This document shows positions 1 to 9,847 of a stretch of 64,000 nt of DNA, piece by piece. The position numbers were made by a program, and so were the translations under genes. The notes below the pieces were generated by a model. That model saw only the letters and a list, made by a program, of their open reading frames with translations, was not told the origin of the DNA and ran no database searches. Each line of letters begins with the position of its first letter. Position 1 is the stretch's first letter. Origin of the DNA: SAR324 cluster bacterium (lineage in GTDB: Bacteria; SAR324; NAC60-12); NCBI GenBank assembly GCA_015231825.1, contig JADGAV010000025.1:1-64000 (forward strand), in the 5' to 3' direction.

Positions 1-47
1 TGGTACTGCCAGGGAAACCTCGGTGGGAGAGTCGGTCAGTGCCGGAA
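1..47 (+). rRNA. rrf: 5S ribosomal RNA, 3' end (5' part lies before the window)
   Basis: The first bases match the 3' third of bacterial 5S rRNA: the TGGTACTGCC block, the GGGAGAGT loop-E/helix IV region and a closing GTGCCGGAA that would form the 3' strand of helix I. The 5' half is outside the window, so the closing helix cannot be verified and the exact 3' end is uncertain by a few bases. Together with the tRNA-Leu about 60 bases downstream it suggests that the window opens at the distal end of an rRNA operon. Confidence 0.78.
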
Positions 48-104
48 CTGCTCAATCCTCGATAGAAACATTTCCAAATTCCCTTTCCATGATTTTTGGC
101 GGTT

Positions 105-191
105 GCCGAGGTGGTGAAATTGGTAGACGCGCTGGATTCAAAATCCAGTGGGGGCAACCCCGTGCCGGTTCGATTCCGGCTCTCGGCACCA
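105..191 (+). tRNA. tRNA-Leu(CAA)
   Basis: This is a class II tRNA. The acceptor strand GCCGAGG pairs with TCTCGGC (one G-T), the anticodon stem CTGGA/TCCAG encloses the loop TTCAAAA with anticodon CAA, a long variable arm with a GGGG/CCCC stem follows, and the T arm GCCGG-TTCGATT-CCGGC is complete. The CCA tail is encoded. It reads UUG codons. It lies just behind the 5S gene, so it may be co-transcribed with the rRNA operon. No clear terminator follows it. Confidence 0.95.
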
Positions 192-314
192 CATCCTCAA
201 AAAACTAAAAAATACTTTAAACCCTCCTCTAACCGTCAATCGCCCTTTCTTCTCTCACTATTTTTGTTTTGTAGTTCAAATCTACATTACAGATTATCTA
301 ACGATATATCTTAT

Positions 315-1076
315 CTATGTTAAAGACCGGATAAGACCCATGCTTCCATCAAACGAAAGTTTGATTCCTACTGCAAATAGAAATAAGTAATATAAACGGT
401 ACACCAACTTTTCATTTGTTCGGTTTAAAAGAAAAACTCCTAGCCTGACACCGATTGGAGCCAAAGGCATAAGGACCAAAGCAGTCATCATATTGATCTG
501 ATCTAGTTGACCAAGCCATGCATAGGGTAGCAATTTAATAAAATTGACGACTGCGAAAAAAATTGCCATTGTTCCTGCCAACATCGTTTTTTCCAGCCTC
601 TGTGGTAGCAAATATATCCTAATGGGGGGACCTCCTGAATGAATTCCAAAACTGGTAAAACCGGCGATAGTTCCCCAGAAGATACCTTTGATTTTGTTGG
701 GACTAGTTTTTTCCACAACACTGCGCTTGGACAAATAGTTTAAACAGAATACAACTGCGATTGTTCCGATTAAAACTCGAATTGCATCTTCCGAAAGATA
801 TCGAAAACTAAAAGTACCTATAACAATACCCAGTATTGCCCCAGGTAAAATTATTTTTAAATTTTCCATACTCCAGCGTTTACGGAAACTCCATAGCGCG
901 ACCCCATCCATTACGACCAGAATCGGCAGGAGAATTGCTGCTGCCTGGATCGGTCCGATTGCAATAGCAATCAAAGGAACTGAAAGAATACCGACCCCTC
1001 CAAATCCGCCCTTGCTCAATCCATTTACTAATATTGCCGGAATAGCACATATATAAAAAATAGGATCTGTAATCAT
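315..1076 (-). CDS. TSUP (TauE/SafE) family membrane transporter
   Basis: A 253-residue polytopic membrane protein with about eight hydrophobic segments. The N-terminal segment with the glycine-rich stretch GLSKGGFGGVG (about residues 19-29) and a second, related half with FGIHSGGPP (about 145-153) are typical of the TauE/SafE/DUF81 family. These are inner-membrane permeases or exporters for sulfite, sulfoacetate, taurine-related or other small organic anions. The substrate cannot be read from the sequence and no sulfur-metabolism gene is adjacent. It is transcribed alone, divergently from leuS. The ATG start sits directly before the first membrane segment, as usual for the family. Confidence 0.82.
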   Translation of the reverse strand: MITDPIFYICAIPAILVNGLSKGGFGGVGILSVPLIAIAIGPIQAAAILLPILVVMDGVALWSFRKRWSMENLKIILPGAILGIVIGTFSFRYLSEDAIRVLIGTIAVVFCLNYLSKRSVVEKTSPNKIKGIFWGTIAGFTSFGIHSGGPPIRIYLLPQRLEKTMLAGTMAIFFAVVNFIKLLPYAWLGQLDQINMMTALVLMPLAPIGVRLGVFLLNRTNEKLVYRLYYLFLFAVGIKLSFDGSMGLIRSLT

Positions 1077-1491
1077 AAACGCTTCATTTTAAAGTTACCG
1101 ATTTTTCCTATAACGTTGAAAATGCATATAGGTGTGGATTCATCCTGTATCTCACAAGGGATGGATGGTACTTAAAATAGTATACAATCTGAAATAGAAT
1201 AATATTTATTTTTCCCTGAAAAAATATAGCAAATTCAGAAATGGCTGCCTGCAACTGTGTAAAGGTGTACAATTAATCCAGTAAATTTTTGAGGGATAGG
1301 AAAGCGATTGAACGCGAGAACAGAACAATTAATCAAGACCACCGAATTAACGACCTTAACACAAAAATTGATTGTTACTAAAATCTTGAAAAATTGTATA
1401 AATAGACTGATACTATCTGATTTACTTCCTTAAATTGCATATAGTGCCATTTATTGGTTTATCAAATTCTAGCCAAATAACTTAAAAGACT
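1077..1491. other. Divergent intergenic region between the TSUP gene and leuS
   Basis: About 415 very AT-rich bases with no convincing reading frame. It should carry promoters for both flanking genes. The best forward candidate is annotated separately at 1386-1414. A 6-bp T/A hairpin (TTTTTC-CCT-GAAAAA) lies near 1210. No riboswitch or T-box consensus was recognised upstream of leuS. Confidence 0.6.
1386..1414 (+). promoter_or_regulatory. Candidate sigma-70 promoter for leuS
   Basis: TTGAAA, a 17-base spacer and GATACT match the -35 and -10 consensus at 5/6 and 4/6. It lies about 75 bases before the leuS ATG. This was found by eye in AT-rich DNA where chance matches are common. Confidence 0.4.
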
Positions 1492-3975
1492 ATGAAGCCC
1501 TATCGAGCAACAGAAATTGAAGCAAAGTGGAAAGAAAAGTGGAATGAAATTTCCTTGTATAAAGCAAAACCCTTTGAAACAAAACCCAAATTCTACATGC
1601 TGACGATGCTGCCTTATCCTTCTGGGGATTTACACATAGGACACTGGTATGCAATGGCCCCTTCCGATGCAATTGCACGCTATAAACGTATGGAGGGATA
1701 TAACGTATTTTTTCCAATGGGTTTCGATGCATTTGGACTGCCTGCAGAGAATGCTGCAATCAAGCACAACATTCATCCAAAAGAATGGACTTATAAAAAT
1801 ATGGATAGAATGCGAGATCAGCTACGCTCGATGGGAGCCATGTTCGCCTGGGATCAGGAGGTAGCGAGCTGTGATCCGGAATACTATAAATGGAATCAAT
1901 GGTTTTTTTTGAAATTTTACGAGCACGGTTTAGCTTATCGGGACTATTCTCCTGTTGATTTTTGCACAACGTGTAACACGACATTAGCGAGAGAACAAGT
2001 AATTGGGGAAATGCGATTATGTGAACGATGTGAGAATCCAGTTATTAAAAAAGACCTCAATCAATGGAAATTGAAAATCACAAAGTATAGTGAAGAGCTT
2101 TTGAACTATGAAGGAATGGAATGGCCGGATCGCGTCAAAGCAATGCAGACACAATGGATTGGAAAGAGCGAAGGAGTCGAGTTTAATCTACAAGTTTCAT
2201 GCGAGGAAAATCTCAGTTTTCGCGTATTCACGACCCGACCGGACACTGTTTTTGGCATGACTTTTTGCGTTTTGGCTCCTGAGCATCCCCTCACTGAAAA
2301 AATTACCACAAACGAAAGAATGGAAGCAGTTGAGGAATATAAAAAGGCAGCAGCGCGAAAGTCAGAAATTGAAAGGACTGCCGAAGGGCAGGAAAAAGAT
2401 GGTGTATTCACAGGGGCCTATGCAGTCAATCCTATGAATCAAGAAAAAATTCCGATCTGGATTGCCGACTACGTGCTTGCTTCTTATGGGACAGGAGCCA
2501 TTATGGCAGTTCCTGCACATGATCAGCGAGATTTCGATTTTGCACGCAAATATGAGTTACCGATCAGGGTCGTGATTCTTTCTAAGGAAACGAGTGAGAT
2601 TATCCCGGAAGATCAACTCGCCGAAGCGTATATTAGCAAAGAAAACACGGTGATGGTAAATAGCGCCCGTTTTGACGGACTGGAATGGCCGACTGGTTTT
2701 GATCGAGTTGCAGAGTATTTTGAAAACAATAAAATTGGGGAAAGAAAGATAAATTATCGCTTGCATGATTGGCTGATCAGTCGCCAAAGAATGTGGGGTA
2801 CTCCGATTCCCTTTGTCCATTGCTCGGCCTGCGGCATCGTTCCTGTTCCCTATGAAGAATTGCCGGTTCGGCTACCTGATGATGCAGAGTTTCAGCCCAC
2901 CGGAGAAAGTCCGCTTAAATATCATGAAGGTTTTTTGAAAACGACCTGTCCTCAGTGTGGGGAAACCGCTGAGCGGGAAACAGACACTATGGATACTTTT
3001 TTCTGCTCTTCCTGGTATTATTATGCGTATGTTTCTCCTTACTGGAAAAAAGGTCAAAAATTGACACGTAATGACTTGCCCTGGGATAAAAATCTGGGGG
3101 ATTACTGGCTTCCGGTTGATCAATATACGGGTGGGATTGAACATGCCACAATGCACTTGCTATATTTCAGATTTTTTACAAAAGCTATGGCTGATATGGG
3201 CCTGATCGAATTTAGGGAACCAACAAAAAAACTGTTCAACCAGGGTATGATCTTGGGGGAAGATCATGAAAAGATGTCCAAAAGCCGTGGGAATGTAGTA
3301 AATCCTGACAGTATTGTTCAACAATTTGGTGTCGATGCAGTTCGAATTTATTTAATGTTTATCGGCCCATGGGATGGTGGCGGACCCTGGAATTCTAAAG
3401 GAATTGAAGGAATTATCCGTTTTCTCAAGGATGTATGGAATATTGCCAGTACAGAATCAGTCCAATCGAATACTACCGATTTTGATGATTCGGATTCTTT
3501 GAGAAAATCAACTCACCAAACTCTAAAAAAAGTCACTGGAGACTATAACCAATTCAAATTCAATACAGCGATAGCTTCATTGATGGCATTTCGCAATTTA
3601 CTAAAAGACATACCAGAAAATCAATATCTTAGTTCATCTTGGAACGAGGCAGTAGACTGCCTCATTTTGATGCTGGCGCCAATTGCTCCATTTATCTCGG
3701 AAGAACTTTGGCATCAAAGACATGAAGGAGATTCTGTTCACCTTCAGCATTGGCCTCAATTCAATGAAGAGCTTTCCAGGGAATCGATGCTCATGCTCGT
3801 AGTGCAGGTAAATGGAAAACTTCGGGATAAGTTTGAAATATCTGCCGATCTGGATGAGTCAGAGATTAAACAAAAAGCATTGAGTTCTCCCAAAATACAG
3901 TCCTATCTCGTAGAAAAGACTGTTCGTAAAGTAATTGTTGTTAAAAACAAATTAGTAAATATTGTAATTCGGTAA
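1492..3975 (+). CDS. leuS: Leucyl-tRNA synthetase
   Basis: An 827-residue class I aminoacyl-tRNA synthetase that charges tRNA-Leu with leucine in the cytosol. The HIGH motif is at residues 48-51 and the KMSKS motif at 594-598. The zinc-binding cysteines CTTC...CERC (about 158-181) and the large CP1 editing insertion with TTRPDT (about 248-253) and GTGAIMAVPAHD (about 333-344) are present, so proofreading of misacylated tRNA should be intact. The C-terminal anticodon-binding region and the VNGKLRD motif complete a normal-length bacterial LeuS. It starts at ATG in the sequence MKPYRATEIE, typical for the family. It stands alone between an AT-rich upstream region and the str leader. Confidence 0.98.
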   Translation: MKPYRATEIEAKWKEKWNEISLYKAKPFETKPKFYMLTMLPYPSGDLHIGHWYAMAPSDAIARYKRMEGYNVFFPMGFDAFGLPAENAAIKHNIHPKEWTYKNMDRMRDQLRSMGAMFAWDQEVASCDPEYYKWNQWFFLKFYEHGLAYRDYSPVDFCTTCNTTLAREQVIGEMRLCERCENPVIKKDLNQWKLKITKYSEELLNYEGMEWPDRVKAMQTQWIGKSEGVEFNLQVSCEENLSFRVFTTRPDTVFGMTFCVLAPEHPLTEKITTNERMEAVEEYKKAAARKSEIERTAEGQEKDGVFTGAYAVNPMNQEKIPIWIADYVLASYGTGAIMAVPAHDQRDFDFARKYELPIRVVILSKETSEIIPEDQLAEAYISKENTVMVNSARFDGLEWPTGFDRVAEYFENNKIGERKINYRLHDWLISRQRMWGTPIPFVHCSACGIVPVPYEELPVRLPDDAEFQPTGESPLKYHEGFLKTTCPQCGETAERETDTMDTFFCSSWYYYAYVSPYWKKGQKLTRNDLPWDKNLGDYWLPVDQYTGGIEHATMHLLYFRFFTKAMADMGLIEFREPTKKLFNQGMILGEDHEKMSKSRGNVVNPDSIVQQFGVDAVRIYLMFIGPWDGGGPWNSKGIEGIIRFLKDVWNIASTESVQSNTTDFDDSDSLRKSTHQTLKKVTGDYNQFKFNTAIASLMAFRNLLKDIPENQYLSSSWNEAVDCLILMLAPIAPFISEELWHQRHEGDSVHLQHWPQFNEELSRESMLMLVVQVNGKLRDKFEISADLDESEIKQKALSSPKIQSYLVEKTVRKVIVVKNKLVNIVIR

Positions 3976-4117
3976 TTAGAAAAAAATAAATTTTTTACAA
4001 TTTACATATAATGTAATATTAGGACAATTAAATCAATAGTTTAGAAAAATGAAGACTGCAATCAATGAATTGACGAACAGAATAAGCAATTTTTATATTG
4101 CTATGGTTATTATTATC

Positions 4118-4140
4118 TGTTAAAAATGCTGTTTTTAACA
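4118..4140 (+). repeat. Perfect 9-bp hairpin in the str leader
   Basis: TGTTAAAAA and TTTTTAACA flank the 5-base loop TGCTG. The stem is AT-rich. It could end leuS transcription or act as a leader structure. It is followed by AATTAAGAGGA, not a T-run, so a classic intrinsic terminator is unlikely. The stop codon of the 24-codon leader ORF lies in its left arm. Confidence 0.5.
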
Positions 4141-4204
4141 ATTAAGAGGAATCGCCCTCTCTAGTAAAATTTCTTACCTGAATTTAGAAATTCTACATAG
4201 GTTT

Positions 4205-4218
4205 GTCTGTATACAGAC
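4205..4218. promoter_or_regulatory. Perfect 14-bp palindrome, possible operator
   Basis: GTCTGTATACAGAC is a perfect 14-bp dyad lying about 130 bases before rpsL, in the only substantial gap upstream of the translation cluster. It has the size and symmetry of a homodimeric repressor or activator site. It does not match the spacing of the E. coli LexA box (CTGT-N8-ACAG; here only two bases separate CTGT and ACAG). Confidence 0.35.
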
Positions 4219-4348
4219 TGAACTTACCTTTGCGAGACTTCACTAAAAAGTTGACCTCAGATACTGTCGATCGGGTCAACCAGGCTCAAGGAAAATTTTA
4301 TTAAACTCGCCTGAATAAAAGGTTTTTGGGGCACAGAGAAAGTTTTGT

Positions 4349-4717
4349 ATGCCAACTTTAAATCAGTTAGTTCGAAAAGGACGATCTAGCAAAACAACAA
4401 AAAGCGACACACCTGCATTGCAGAGTTGCCCGCAAAAAAGAGGAGTGTGTGTCAGGGTTTACACCTCCACACCCAAAAAACCCAATTCCGCTTTGCGTAA
4501 AGTAGCGAGAGTTCGTCTGAGTAATGGCATTGAAGTGACGAGTTATATTCCGGGTATTGGTCATAACCTGCAGGAACACTCTGTTGTACTACTCCGTGGA
4601 GGAAGAGTCAAAGACTTGCCTGGAGTTCGGTATCATGTCATCCGGGGGGCCTTGGATACGGTAGGGGTTCAAGAACGCAAACAAGGACGGTCCAAATATG
4701 GTACCAAACGCGGCTAG
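4349..4717 (+). CDS. rpsL: 30S ribosomal protein S12
   Basis: 122 residues covering the full family length. S12 sits at the decoding centre and helps control translational accuracy. The [18 protein letters not shown] and [13 protein letters not shown] motifs are intact, and the two lysines that mutate in streptomycin resistance (in TPKKPNS and GRVKDLP) are wild type. It is the first gene of the fused ribosomal supercluster, 16 bases before rpsG. Confidence 0.98.
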   Translation: MPTLNQLVRKGRSSKTTKSDTPALQSCPQKRGVCVRVYTSTPKKPNSALRKVARVRLSNGIEVTSYIPGIGHNLQEHSVVLLRGGRVKDLPGVRYHVIRGALDTVGVQERKQGRSKYGTKRG

Positions 4718-4733
4718 AAAATAAGGAAAAAAT

Positions 4734-5207
4734 ATGGCAAGGAGACATGCAGCAGTAAAGCGAGAGGTATTACCGGACCCAAAATATAAAGACCGACTGG
4801 TGAGTAAATTCATCAATTGTCTCATGAAGGAAGGTAAAAAAAGTACAGCTGAAACTATTTTGTACGGCGCATTAGGAATCATAGAAAAAAGAGAGACGGA
4901 AGCCTCCTCACTGGACGTGTTTCGAAAAGCAGTCAAAAATGTTAGCCCGATGTTGGAGGTAAAATCGAGAAGAGTGGGTGGTTCTACTTATCAGGTCCCT
5001 ATTGAAGTCAGATATGAACGCAGTCAAGCCCTGGCAATACGTTGGTTAATTTCCTATGCAAACGGACGCAGTGGGAAATCGATGAGAGGAAAACTGGCAG
5101 ACGAATTGTTGGATGCGTTTCACAACAGAGGGTCTTCGGTCAAGAAAAAGGAAGATACCCATAAAATGGCAGAAGCAAATAAGGCATTCGCACATTATCG
5201 ATGGTAA
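4734..5207 (+). CDS. rpsG: 30S ribosomal protein S7
   Basis: 157 residues starting [12 protein letters not shown], the normal start of S7. S7 nucleates assembly of the 3' (head) domain of 16S rRNA and contacts E-site tRNA. The central [12 protein letters not shown] motif is conserved. It lies between rpsL and fusA as in the E. coli str operon, where S7 is the autogenous translational repressor. Whether that applies here cannot be seen because the rpsL-rpsG spacer is only 16 bases. Confidence 0.98.
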   Translation: MARRHAAVKREVLPDPKYKDRLVSKFINCLMKEGKKSTAETILYGALGIIEKRETEASSLDVFRKAVKNVSPMLEVKSRRVGGSTYQVPIEVRYERSQALAIRWLISYANGRSGKSMRGKLADELLDAFHNRGSSVKKKEDTHKMAEANKAFAHYRW

Positions 5208-5228
5208 CCCTGTCGTTGGTAAAAGGTT

Positions 5229-7316
5229 GTGATACGGTCAGAAGCTAGACGCAATATCGGTATCATGGCCCATATTGATGCTGGAAAAACGACAACAACA
5301 GAACGGATTCTGTTTTTTTCCGGAAGAATTCATCGAATTGGGGAGGTTGACGATGGCGCGGCAACCATGGATTGGATGGAACAGGAACAGGAGCGGGGAA
5401 TTACGATCACCTCTGCGGCAACGACCTGTTTTTGGAAAGTAAACGGCAAAGACTACACTTTAAACATAATTGACACCCCGGGACATGTTGATTTTACGTT
5501 TGAAGTTGAACGGTCTCTCCGTGTATTGGACGCCGTTGTCGCGGTTTTCTGTGGAGTTGCAGGAGTTCAGGCCCAATCAGAAACGGTTTGGCGCCAAGCA
5601 GATGGGTACGAAATACCACGTATCGCGTTTGTTAACAAAATGGACCGAGTGGGTGCAGACTTTCTCAATGTTGTCAAAATGATGACGGAGCAGCTCGGAG
5701 CGAAACCGGTTCCAATTCAACTTCCCATTGGAGGAGAAGACAGTTTTAGCGGCGTCATCAATCTGATTACAATGAAAGCGATCTTCTACGATGAGCTTTC
5801 TTTAGGAAGCAGTTTTTCAATCCAGGAAATTCCAGACGAATATAGTAATGAGGCGCATGAATATCGTGAAAAACTGCTTGATTCCGTTTCAGAATTTGAT
5901 GATCAGCTTCTTGAAAAATACCTGGAAGAAAAAGAAATCTCTGAACAAGAAATTGAAGATGCAATACGTAAGGGAACTTTAAAAAACAAAATTACTCCGG
6001 TCCTATGCGGATCGTCCTTTAAAAACAAAGGAGTACAGGAGCTATTAGACGCAGTTGTTAAATATCTTCCTTCGCCAATAGATCTTCCCCCTGTAAAAGG
6101 GATAGAACCAAACACGGGCAAGGAGATTTTGCTTGAGCCGAGAATTGACGAAAACTTGTGTGCAATTGCTTTTAAAATTGCAGCAGATCCCTTTGCTGGG
6201 CAACTTACTTTCGTTAGAGTCTATTCCGGTGTTCTGGAATCTGGGAAATCAATATACAACCCGTTAAAAATGAAAAGTGAACGAGTTGGGCAATTGGTTA
6301 GAATGCATTCCAATAAAAGGGAAGAGGTCAGCAAATTAGAATCTGGAGATATTGGGGCTGCAATAGGATTTAATTTTACGACGACGGGAGATACGCTTTG
6401 TTCCAAAAAGAAACCGGTTATTTTGGAACAAACACATTTTCCAATTCCAGTAATTGACATTGCGATTGAGCCGAAAACCAAAGCTGATCAAGTAAAACTG
6501 GATCAAGCACTGGAAAAACTAACAAGAGAAGATCCCTCATTTCATATCAAAATTGAAGAAGAAACAGGGCAGACATTGATTTCTGGAATGGGGGAGCTTC
6601 ATCTGGAAATTATAGTAGAACGGCTGCAGAAGGAATTGCGGGTCGCTTGTAACGTTGGAAAGCCAAGAGTTGCTTATCGTGAAACAATTTCCATTGAAAA
6701 AACAATAGAAATTGAATTCAACCAGGCAATTGCAGGAAAAGAGCAGTATGCATATTGTCAGTTGTCATTAAGCCCTCTGGATCCAGGAACTGGAGTTGTT
6801 TTTGAAAATCAGTCAAACAACTCGCTTGAAAAGAAATTTATTTCTGCAATTGAACAAGGTCTTAGAGAAGCTCTAGATAGCGGAATTCTTGCGGGTTATC
6901 CTCTGATTGATTTAAAAGCGACGCTCCTCAAAGGGGAAGCGCACGAGAACGACTCTTCAGAAATGGCATTTAAAATTGCCGGTTCAATGGCCCTTAAAGA
7001 AGGTGCCAGAAAAGCAAAGCCTTTAATACTAGAACCTGTAATGAAAGTTGAAGTAACTGTTCCAATGGAATATATGGGTGATGTCATCAATGACTTAAAC
7101 TCGCGAAAGGGACGGATACGGGGAATGTCGGAGCGCTCTGGGGCTCAGGTTGTTTCGGCAGAAGTCGCATTGGCTGCAATGTTTGGGTATTCGACAGATT
7201 TACGATCAGTAACTCAGGGGCGTGCCGTTTATTCGATGCAATTTAGCCATTATGAACCGATAGCTGAAAAACTATTTGATGAAATTGTTGGTGTATCTCA
7301 AAACACATGTGTGTGA
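5229..7316 (+). CDS. fusA: Elongation factor G
   Basis: A 695-residue GTPase that drives ribosomal translocation and, with RRF, ribosome recycling. The G1 loop AHIDAGKT is at residues 14-21, switch [10 protein letters not shown] and the G4 motif NKMD follow, then domains II-V with [10 protein letters not shown] and the C-terminal GMSERSGAQ region. The start is GTG with AAAAGG immediately upstream. No better in-frame start exists and [17 protein letters not shown] aligns with the usual EF-G N-terminus. It is a canonical-length EF-G in its canonical place between rpsG and tuf. Confidence 0.97.
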   Translation: MIRSEARRNIGIMAHIDAGKTTTTERILFFSGRIHRIGEVDDGAATMDWMEQEQERGITITSAATTCFWKVNGKDYTLNIIDTPGHVDFTFEVERSLRVLDAVVAVFCGVAGVQAQSETVWRQADGYEIPRIAFVNKMDRVGADFLNVVKMMTEQLGAKPVPIQLPIGGEDSFSGVINLITMKAIFYDELSLGSSFSIQEIPDEYSNEAHEYREKLLDSVSEFDDQLLEKYLEEKEISEQEIEDAIRKGTLKNKITPVLCGSSFKNKGVQELLDAVVKYLPSPIDLPPVKGIEPNTGKEILLEPRIDENLCAIAFKIAADPFAGQLTFVRVYSGVLESGKSIYNPLKMKSERVGQLVRMHSNKREEVSKLESGDIGAAIGFNFTTTGDTLCSKKKPVILEQTHFPIPVIDIAIEPKTKADQVKLDQALEKLTREDPSFHIKIEEETGQTLISGMGELHLEIIVERLQKELRVACNVGKPRVAYRETISIEKTIEIEFNQAIAGKEQYAYCQLSLSPLDPGTGVVFENQSNNSLEKKFISAIEQGLREALDSGILAGYPLIDLKATLLKGEAHENDSSEMAFKIAGSMALKEGARKAKPLILEPVMKVEVTVPMEYMGDVINDLNSRKGRIRGMSERSGAQVVSAEVALAAMFGYSTDLRSVTQGRAVYSMQFSHYEPIAEKLFDEIVGVSQNTCV

Positions 7317-7359
7317 AGGAGATTCTAAGAGCTGGGTAATTATTTGTTAGGAGAAAGAC

Positions 7360-8559
7360 ATGGCAAAAGAATCATTTAATCGAGCCAAACCGCATATAAA
7401 CATTGGAACGATTGGGCACGTTGATCATGGTAAAACGACTTTGACGGCTGCTATTACAAAGGTATTAAGCCTGCAGGGTACGGCCGAATTCAAGGAGTTT
7501 GATGCGATTGACAATGCCCCTGAAGAGCGGGCCAGAGGGATTACCATTGCAACCACGCACGTGGAATATGAAACAGCTAACCGGCACTATGCCCATGTAG
7601 ACTGTCCCGGACACGCCGACTATGTCAAGAACATGATAACAGGGGCTGCCCAAATGGATGGTGCAATTATCGTAGTTTCTGCTGCAGATGGACCGATGCC
7701 GCAGACGCGGGAGCATATTCTGTTGGCACGTCAGGTCAACGTCCCCTACCTTGTAGTATACCTTAATAAGGTAGACCAGGTGGATGATGAAGAACTCCTT
7801 GAATTGGTAGAGATGGAAGTCCGGGAACTCCTGGATTCTTATGATTTTCCAGGAGATGACATTCCGGTAATCAAGGGTTCGGCTCTGCAAGCAATGGAAT
7901 CTTCAGATACTGATGCAGATAGTGCGGACTATAAATCAATTCTTGAGTTAATGGATGCAGTTGATGCTTACTTTCCAGAACCGGAGCGTTTGCTGGACCG
8001 TCCATTTTTAATGTCGGTCGAGGATGTATTTACAATTTCAGGCCGCGGTACCGTGGCTACAGGAAGAATTGATCGTGGAATTGTAAAAATTGGGGAAGAA
8101 GTAGAAATTTGCGGGATTCGAGATACCCAGAAGACGGTCGTTACGGGGGTTGAGATGTTCCGGAAGACTCTGGATGAAGGTCGCGCAGGTGACAATGTGG
8201 GGCTCCTGGTCAGAGGTTTGAAGCGTGATGAAATTGAACGCGGTCAGGTAATTTGTAAACCTGGAACGATTCATCCTCATACGAAATTCAAAGGTCAGGT
8301 TTATGTTTTGACCAAAGATGAAGGGGGCCGACACACCCCGTTTTTTACAAATTATCGTCCTCAGTTCTATTTTCGTACAACTGACGTGACCGGAATGATC
8401 AAACTTCCGGATGGAATTGAAATGGTAATGCCTGGGGACAATGTGGCAATTGAAGTTGAACTGATCACACCTATTGCGATGGAAAAAGAACTTCGGTTTG
8501 CAATTCGGGAAGGTGGCCGGACCATTGGTTCTGGGGTTGTTTCTGAAGTTGTCGAATAA
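7360..8559 (+). CDS. tuf: Elongation factor Tu
   Basis: 399 residues. EF-Tu delivers aminoacyl-tRNA to the ribosomal A site as a GTP complex. G1 GHVDHGKT is at 19-26, with G3 DCPGHADY and G4 NKVD, and domains 2 and 3 are complete through the C-terminal [10 protein letters not shown]. The start has a clear AGGAGA ribosome binding site. A short acidic insertion (about 183-190, [11 protein letters not shown]) sits in the usual variable loop of domain 1. It links the str part to the S10 part of the cluster with only 17 bases before rpsJ. Confidence 0.98.
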   Translation: MAKESFNRAKPHINIGTIGHVDHGKTTLTAAITKVLSLQGTAEFKEFDAIDNAPEERARGITIATTHVEYETANRHYAHVDCPGHADYVKNMITGAAQMDGAIIVVSAADGPMPQTREHILLARQVNVPYLVVYLNKVDQVDDEELLELVEMEVRELLDSYDFPGDDIPVIKGSALQAMESSDTDADSADYKSILELMDAVDAYFPEPERLLDRPFLMSVEDVFTISGRGTVATGRIDRGIVKIGEEVEICGIRDTQKTVVTGVEMFRKTLDEGRAGDNVGLLVRGLKRDEIERGQVICKPGTIHPHTKFKGQVYVLTKDEGGRHTPFFTNYRPQFYFRTTDVTGMIKLPDGIEMVMPGDNVAIEVELITPIAMEKELRFAIREGGRTIGSGVVSEVVE

Positions 8560-8576
8560 AACCGGTTAGAGGTAGG

Positions 8577-8885
8577 ATGGATCATAAAATAAAAGTTCGG
8601 TTCAAAGCATACGACGATAAACTTCTGGATCAAACGGTCAGTGAAATCGTCAATACAGTCAAGAGGACGGGGGCGAGGATTGTTGGACCGATTCCATTAC
8701 CCACCCGGATTAACAAATATACTGTGCTTCGCTCCCCGCATGTCGATAAAAAATCGCGTGAGCAGTTTGAAATGAGGACGCACAAGCGTTTGCTTTATAT
8801 TTTGGATACCACTCCGCAAACTATGGATGCTCTAATGAAGCTCGATATTTCCGCCGGGGTTGATATTGCAATCAAGCAGGGCTGA
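8577..8885 (+). CDS. rpsJ: 30S ribosomal protein S10 (NusE)
   Basis: 102 residues, full length, with the conserved GPIPLPTR and [22 protein letters not shown] blocks. S10 is part of the 30S head and, as NusE, joins NusB in transcription antitermination. A GAGG ribosome binding site lies just before the ATG. In almost all bacteria rplC follows it. Here the next gene is rplD after a 35-base spacer. Confidence 0.98.
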   Translation: MDHKIKVRFKAYDDKLLDQTVSEIVNTVKRTGARIVGPIPLPTRINKYTVLRSPHVDKKSREQFEMRTHKRLLYILDTTPQTMDALMKLDISAGVDIAIKQG

Positions 8886-8920
8886 TTCTTAAAATAGAAC
8901 AAAATACGCAAGAGAAAATA

Positions 8921-9544
8921 ATGGCAAAACTTCCAGTACTTAATTTTGACAAAGCTTCCGTTAGCGAGATTGAAATCAGCGAAGACGTGACAGAGACTCC
9001 ATATCACCCTTCCATTATTAAAGACGCGGTGGTTCATTTCCTGGCTGGTCAGCGACAGGGAACCCACTCAACCAAGACCCGATCTCAGGTTTCTGGAAGT
9101 ACGATCAAACCATGGAAGCAAAAAGGAACAGGACGTGCCAGATCCGGGAGTACGAAGTCACCAATTTGGCGTCATGGTGGAATCGTCTTCGGACCTGTAC
9201 CGCGTGATCACTCCAAATCAATGAACAAAAAGGTTAGAAAACAAGCATTGTGTTCAGCATTAGCGGAGAAAATTCGGAATAATCAGGTTGTTGTGATTGA
9301 ACATCTGGATCTGCAGGATCACAAGACGAAGAAATTCCAAACAATTCTTACAAAACTGGAATGCCAGCATGCCCTCATTGTTGTTGACGAATTACCCAGA
9401 AATCTCTCTCTTGCTTCACGAAATCTTCCCGAAGTCCAGGTCATTAATTATCGTACTTTGAATGTGTACAAACTGCTGAGATATAAAAAAGTAATATTTG
9501 TTAAAGAAGCATTATCAGCAGTTGAAGAAAGATTGCTATCATGA
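8921..9544 (+). CDS. rplD: 50S ribosomal protein L4
   Basis: 207 residues with the L4/L1e signature: the RQGTHSTKTRSQVSGS extended loop that reaches toward the peptide exit tunnel, followed by KPWKQKGTGRARSGS and WRHGGIVFGP. In E. coli L4 represses the S10 operon by attenuation. The gene directly follows rpsJ, so rplC is missing from its standard place. Its last codons overlap the rplW start by 4 bases (ATGA), implying translational coupling. Confidence 0.97.
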   Translation: MAKLPVLNFDKASVSEIEISEDVTETPYHPSIIKDAVVHFLAGQRQGTHSTKTRSQVSGSTIKPWKQKGTGRARSGSTKSPIWRHGGIVFGPVPRDHSKSMNKKVRKQALCSALAEKIRNNQVVVIEHLDLQDHKTKKFQTILTKLECQHALIVVDELPRNLSLASRNLPEVQVINYRTLNVYKLLRYKKVIFVKEALSAVEERLLS

Positions 9545-9828
9545 GTTTATACAATATAATCAAACGACCGCTCTTGACGGAAAAAACAACTTTGCAGCAT
9601 GAATTCGCTAACCAGGTCGCTTTTGAGGTCAGCAGAGATGCAAACAAAGTTCAGATCAAGGAAAGCGTAGAAAAATCTTTTAAGGTATCTGTACTTCACG
9701 TGCGAACAATCAATATCAAGGGAAAGTCCAAAAGATTAGGACGGCATATGGGAAAAAGGCCTAATTGGAAAAAGGCCATAATAACCCTAAAAGAAGGTGA
9801 TAAAATTGAATATTTTGAAGGTGCTTGA
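9541..9828 (+). CDS. rplW: 50S ribosomal protein L23
   Basis: 95 residues. L23 lies at the exit of the peptide tunnel and docks trigger factor and SRP. The N-terminal NIIKRPLLTEKTT and C-terminal WKKAIITLKEGDKIE motifs are family hallmarks. It starts inside the rplD stop (ATGA overlap). Confidence 0.97.
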   Translation: MSLYNIIKRPLLTEKTTLQHEFANQVAFEVSRDANKVQIKESVEKSFKVSVLHVRTINIKGKSKRLGRHMGKRPNWKKAIITLKEGDKIEYFEGA

Positions 9829-9847
9829 TATCAATCAATAGGGAATT

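Larger units (their letters stand above)
3976..4348 (+). other. Leader / intergenic region before the ribosomal supercluster
   Basis: About 370 bases with no large gene. It contains a possible 24-codon ORF (4049-4123), a perfect 9-bp hairpin (4118-4140) and a perfect 14-bp palindrome (4205-4218), the last two annotated separately. It must contain the promoter of the rpsL operon because no other long gap exists upstream of the cluster. No classical GC-rich terminator for leuS was found. An A/T run just behind the leuS stop is the only terminator-like feature. Confidence 0.6.

Noticed and set aside
23-390. Three overlapping plus-strand frames of 61-80 codons
   Set aside because: They run across the 5S end and tRNA-Leu and have no coding features.
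1490-3156. Several minus-strand frames of 70-101 codons inside leuS
   Set aside because: They are antisense shadows of a well-supported gene and encode no recognisable protein.
4205-4218. Palindrome as a LexA box
   Set aside because: LexA sites of E. coli need CTGT-N8-ACAG; here the half-sites are two bases apart. It is kept only as an unknown dyad.
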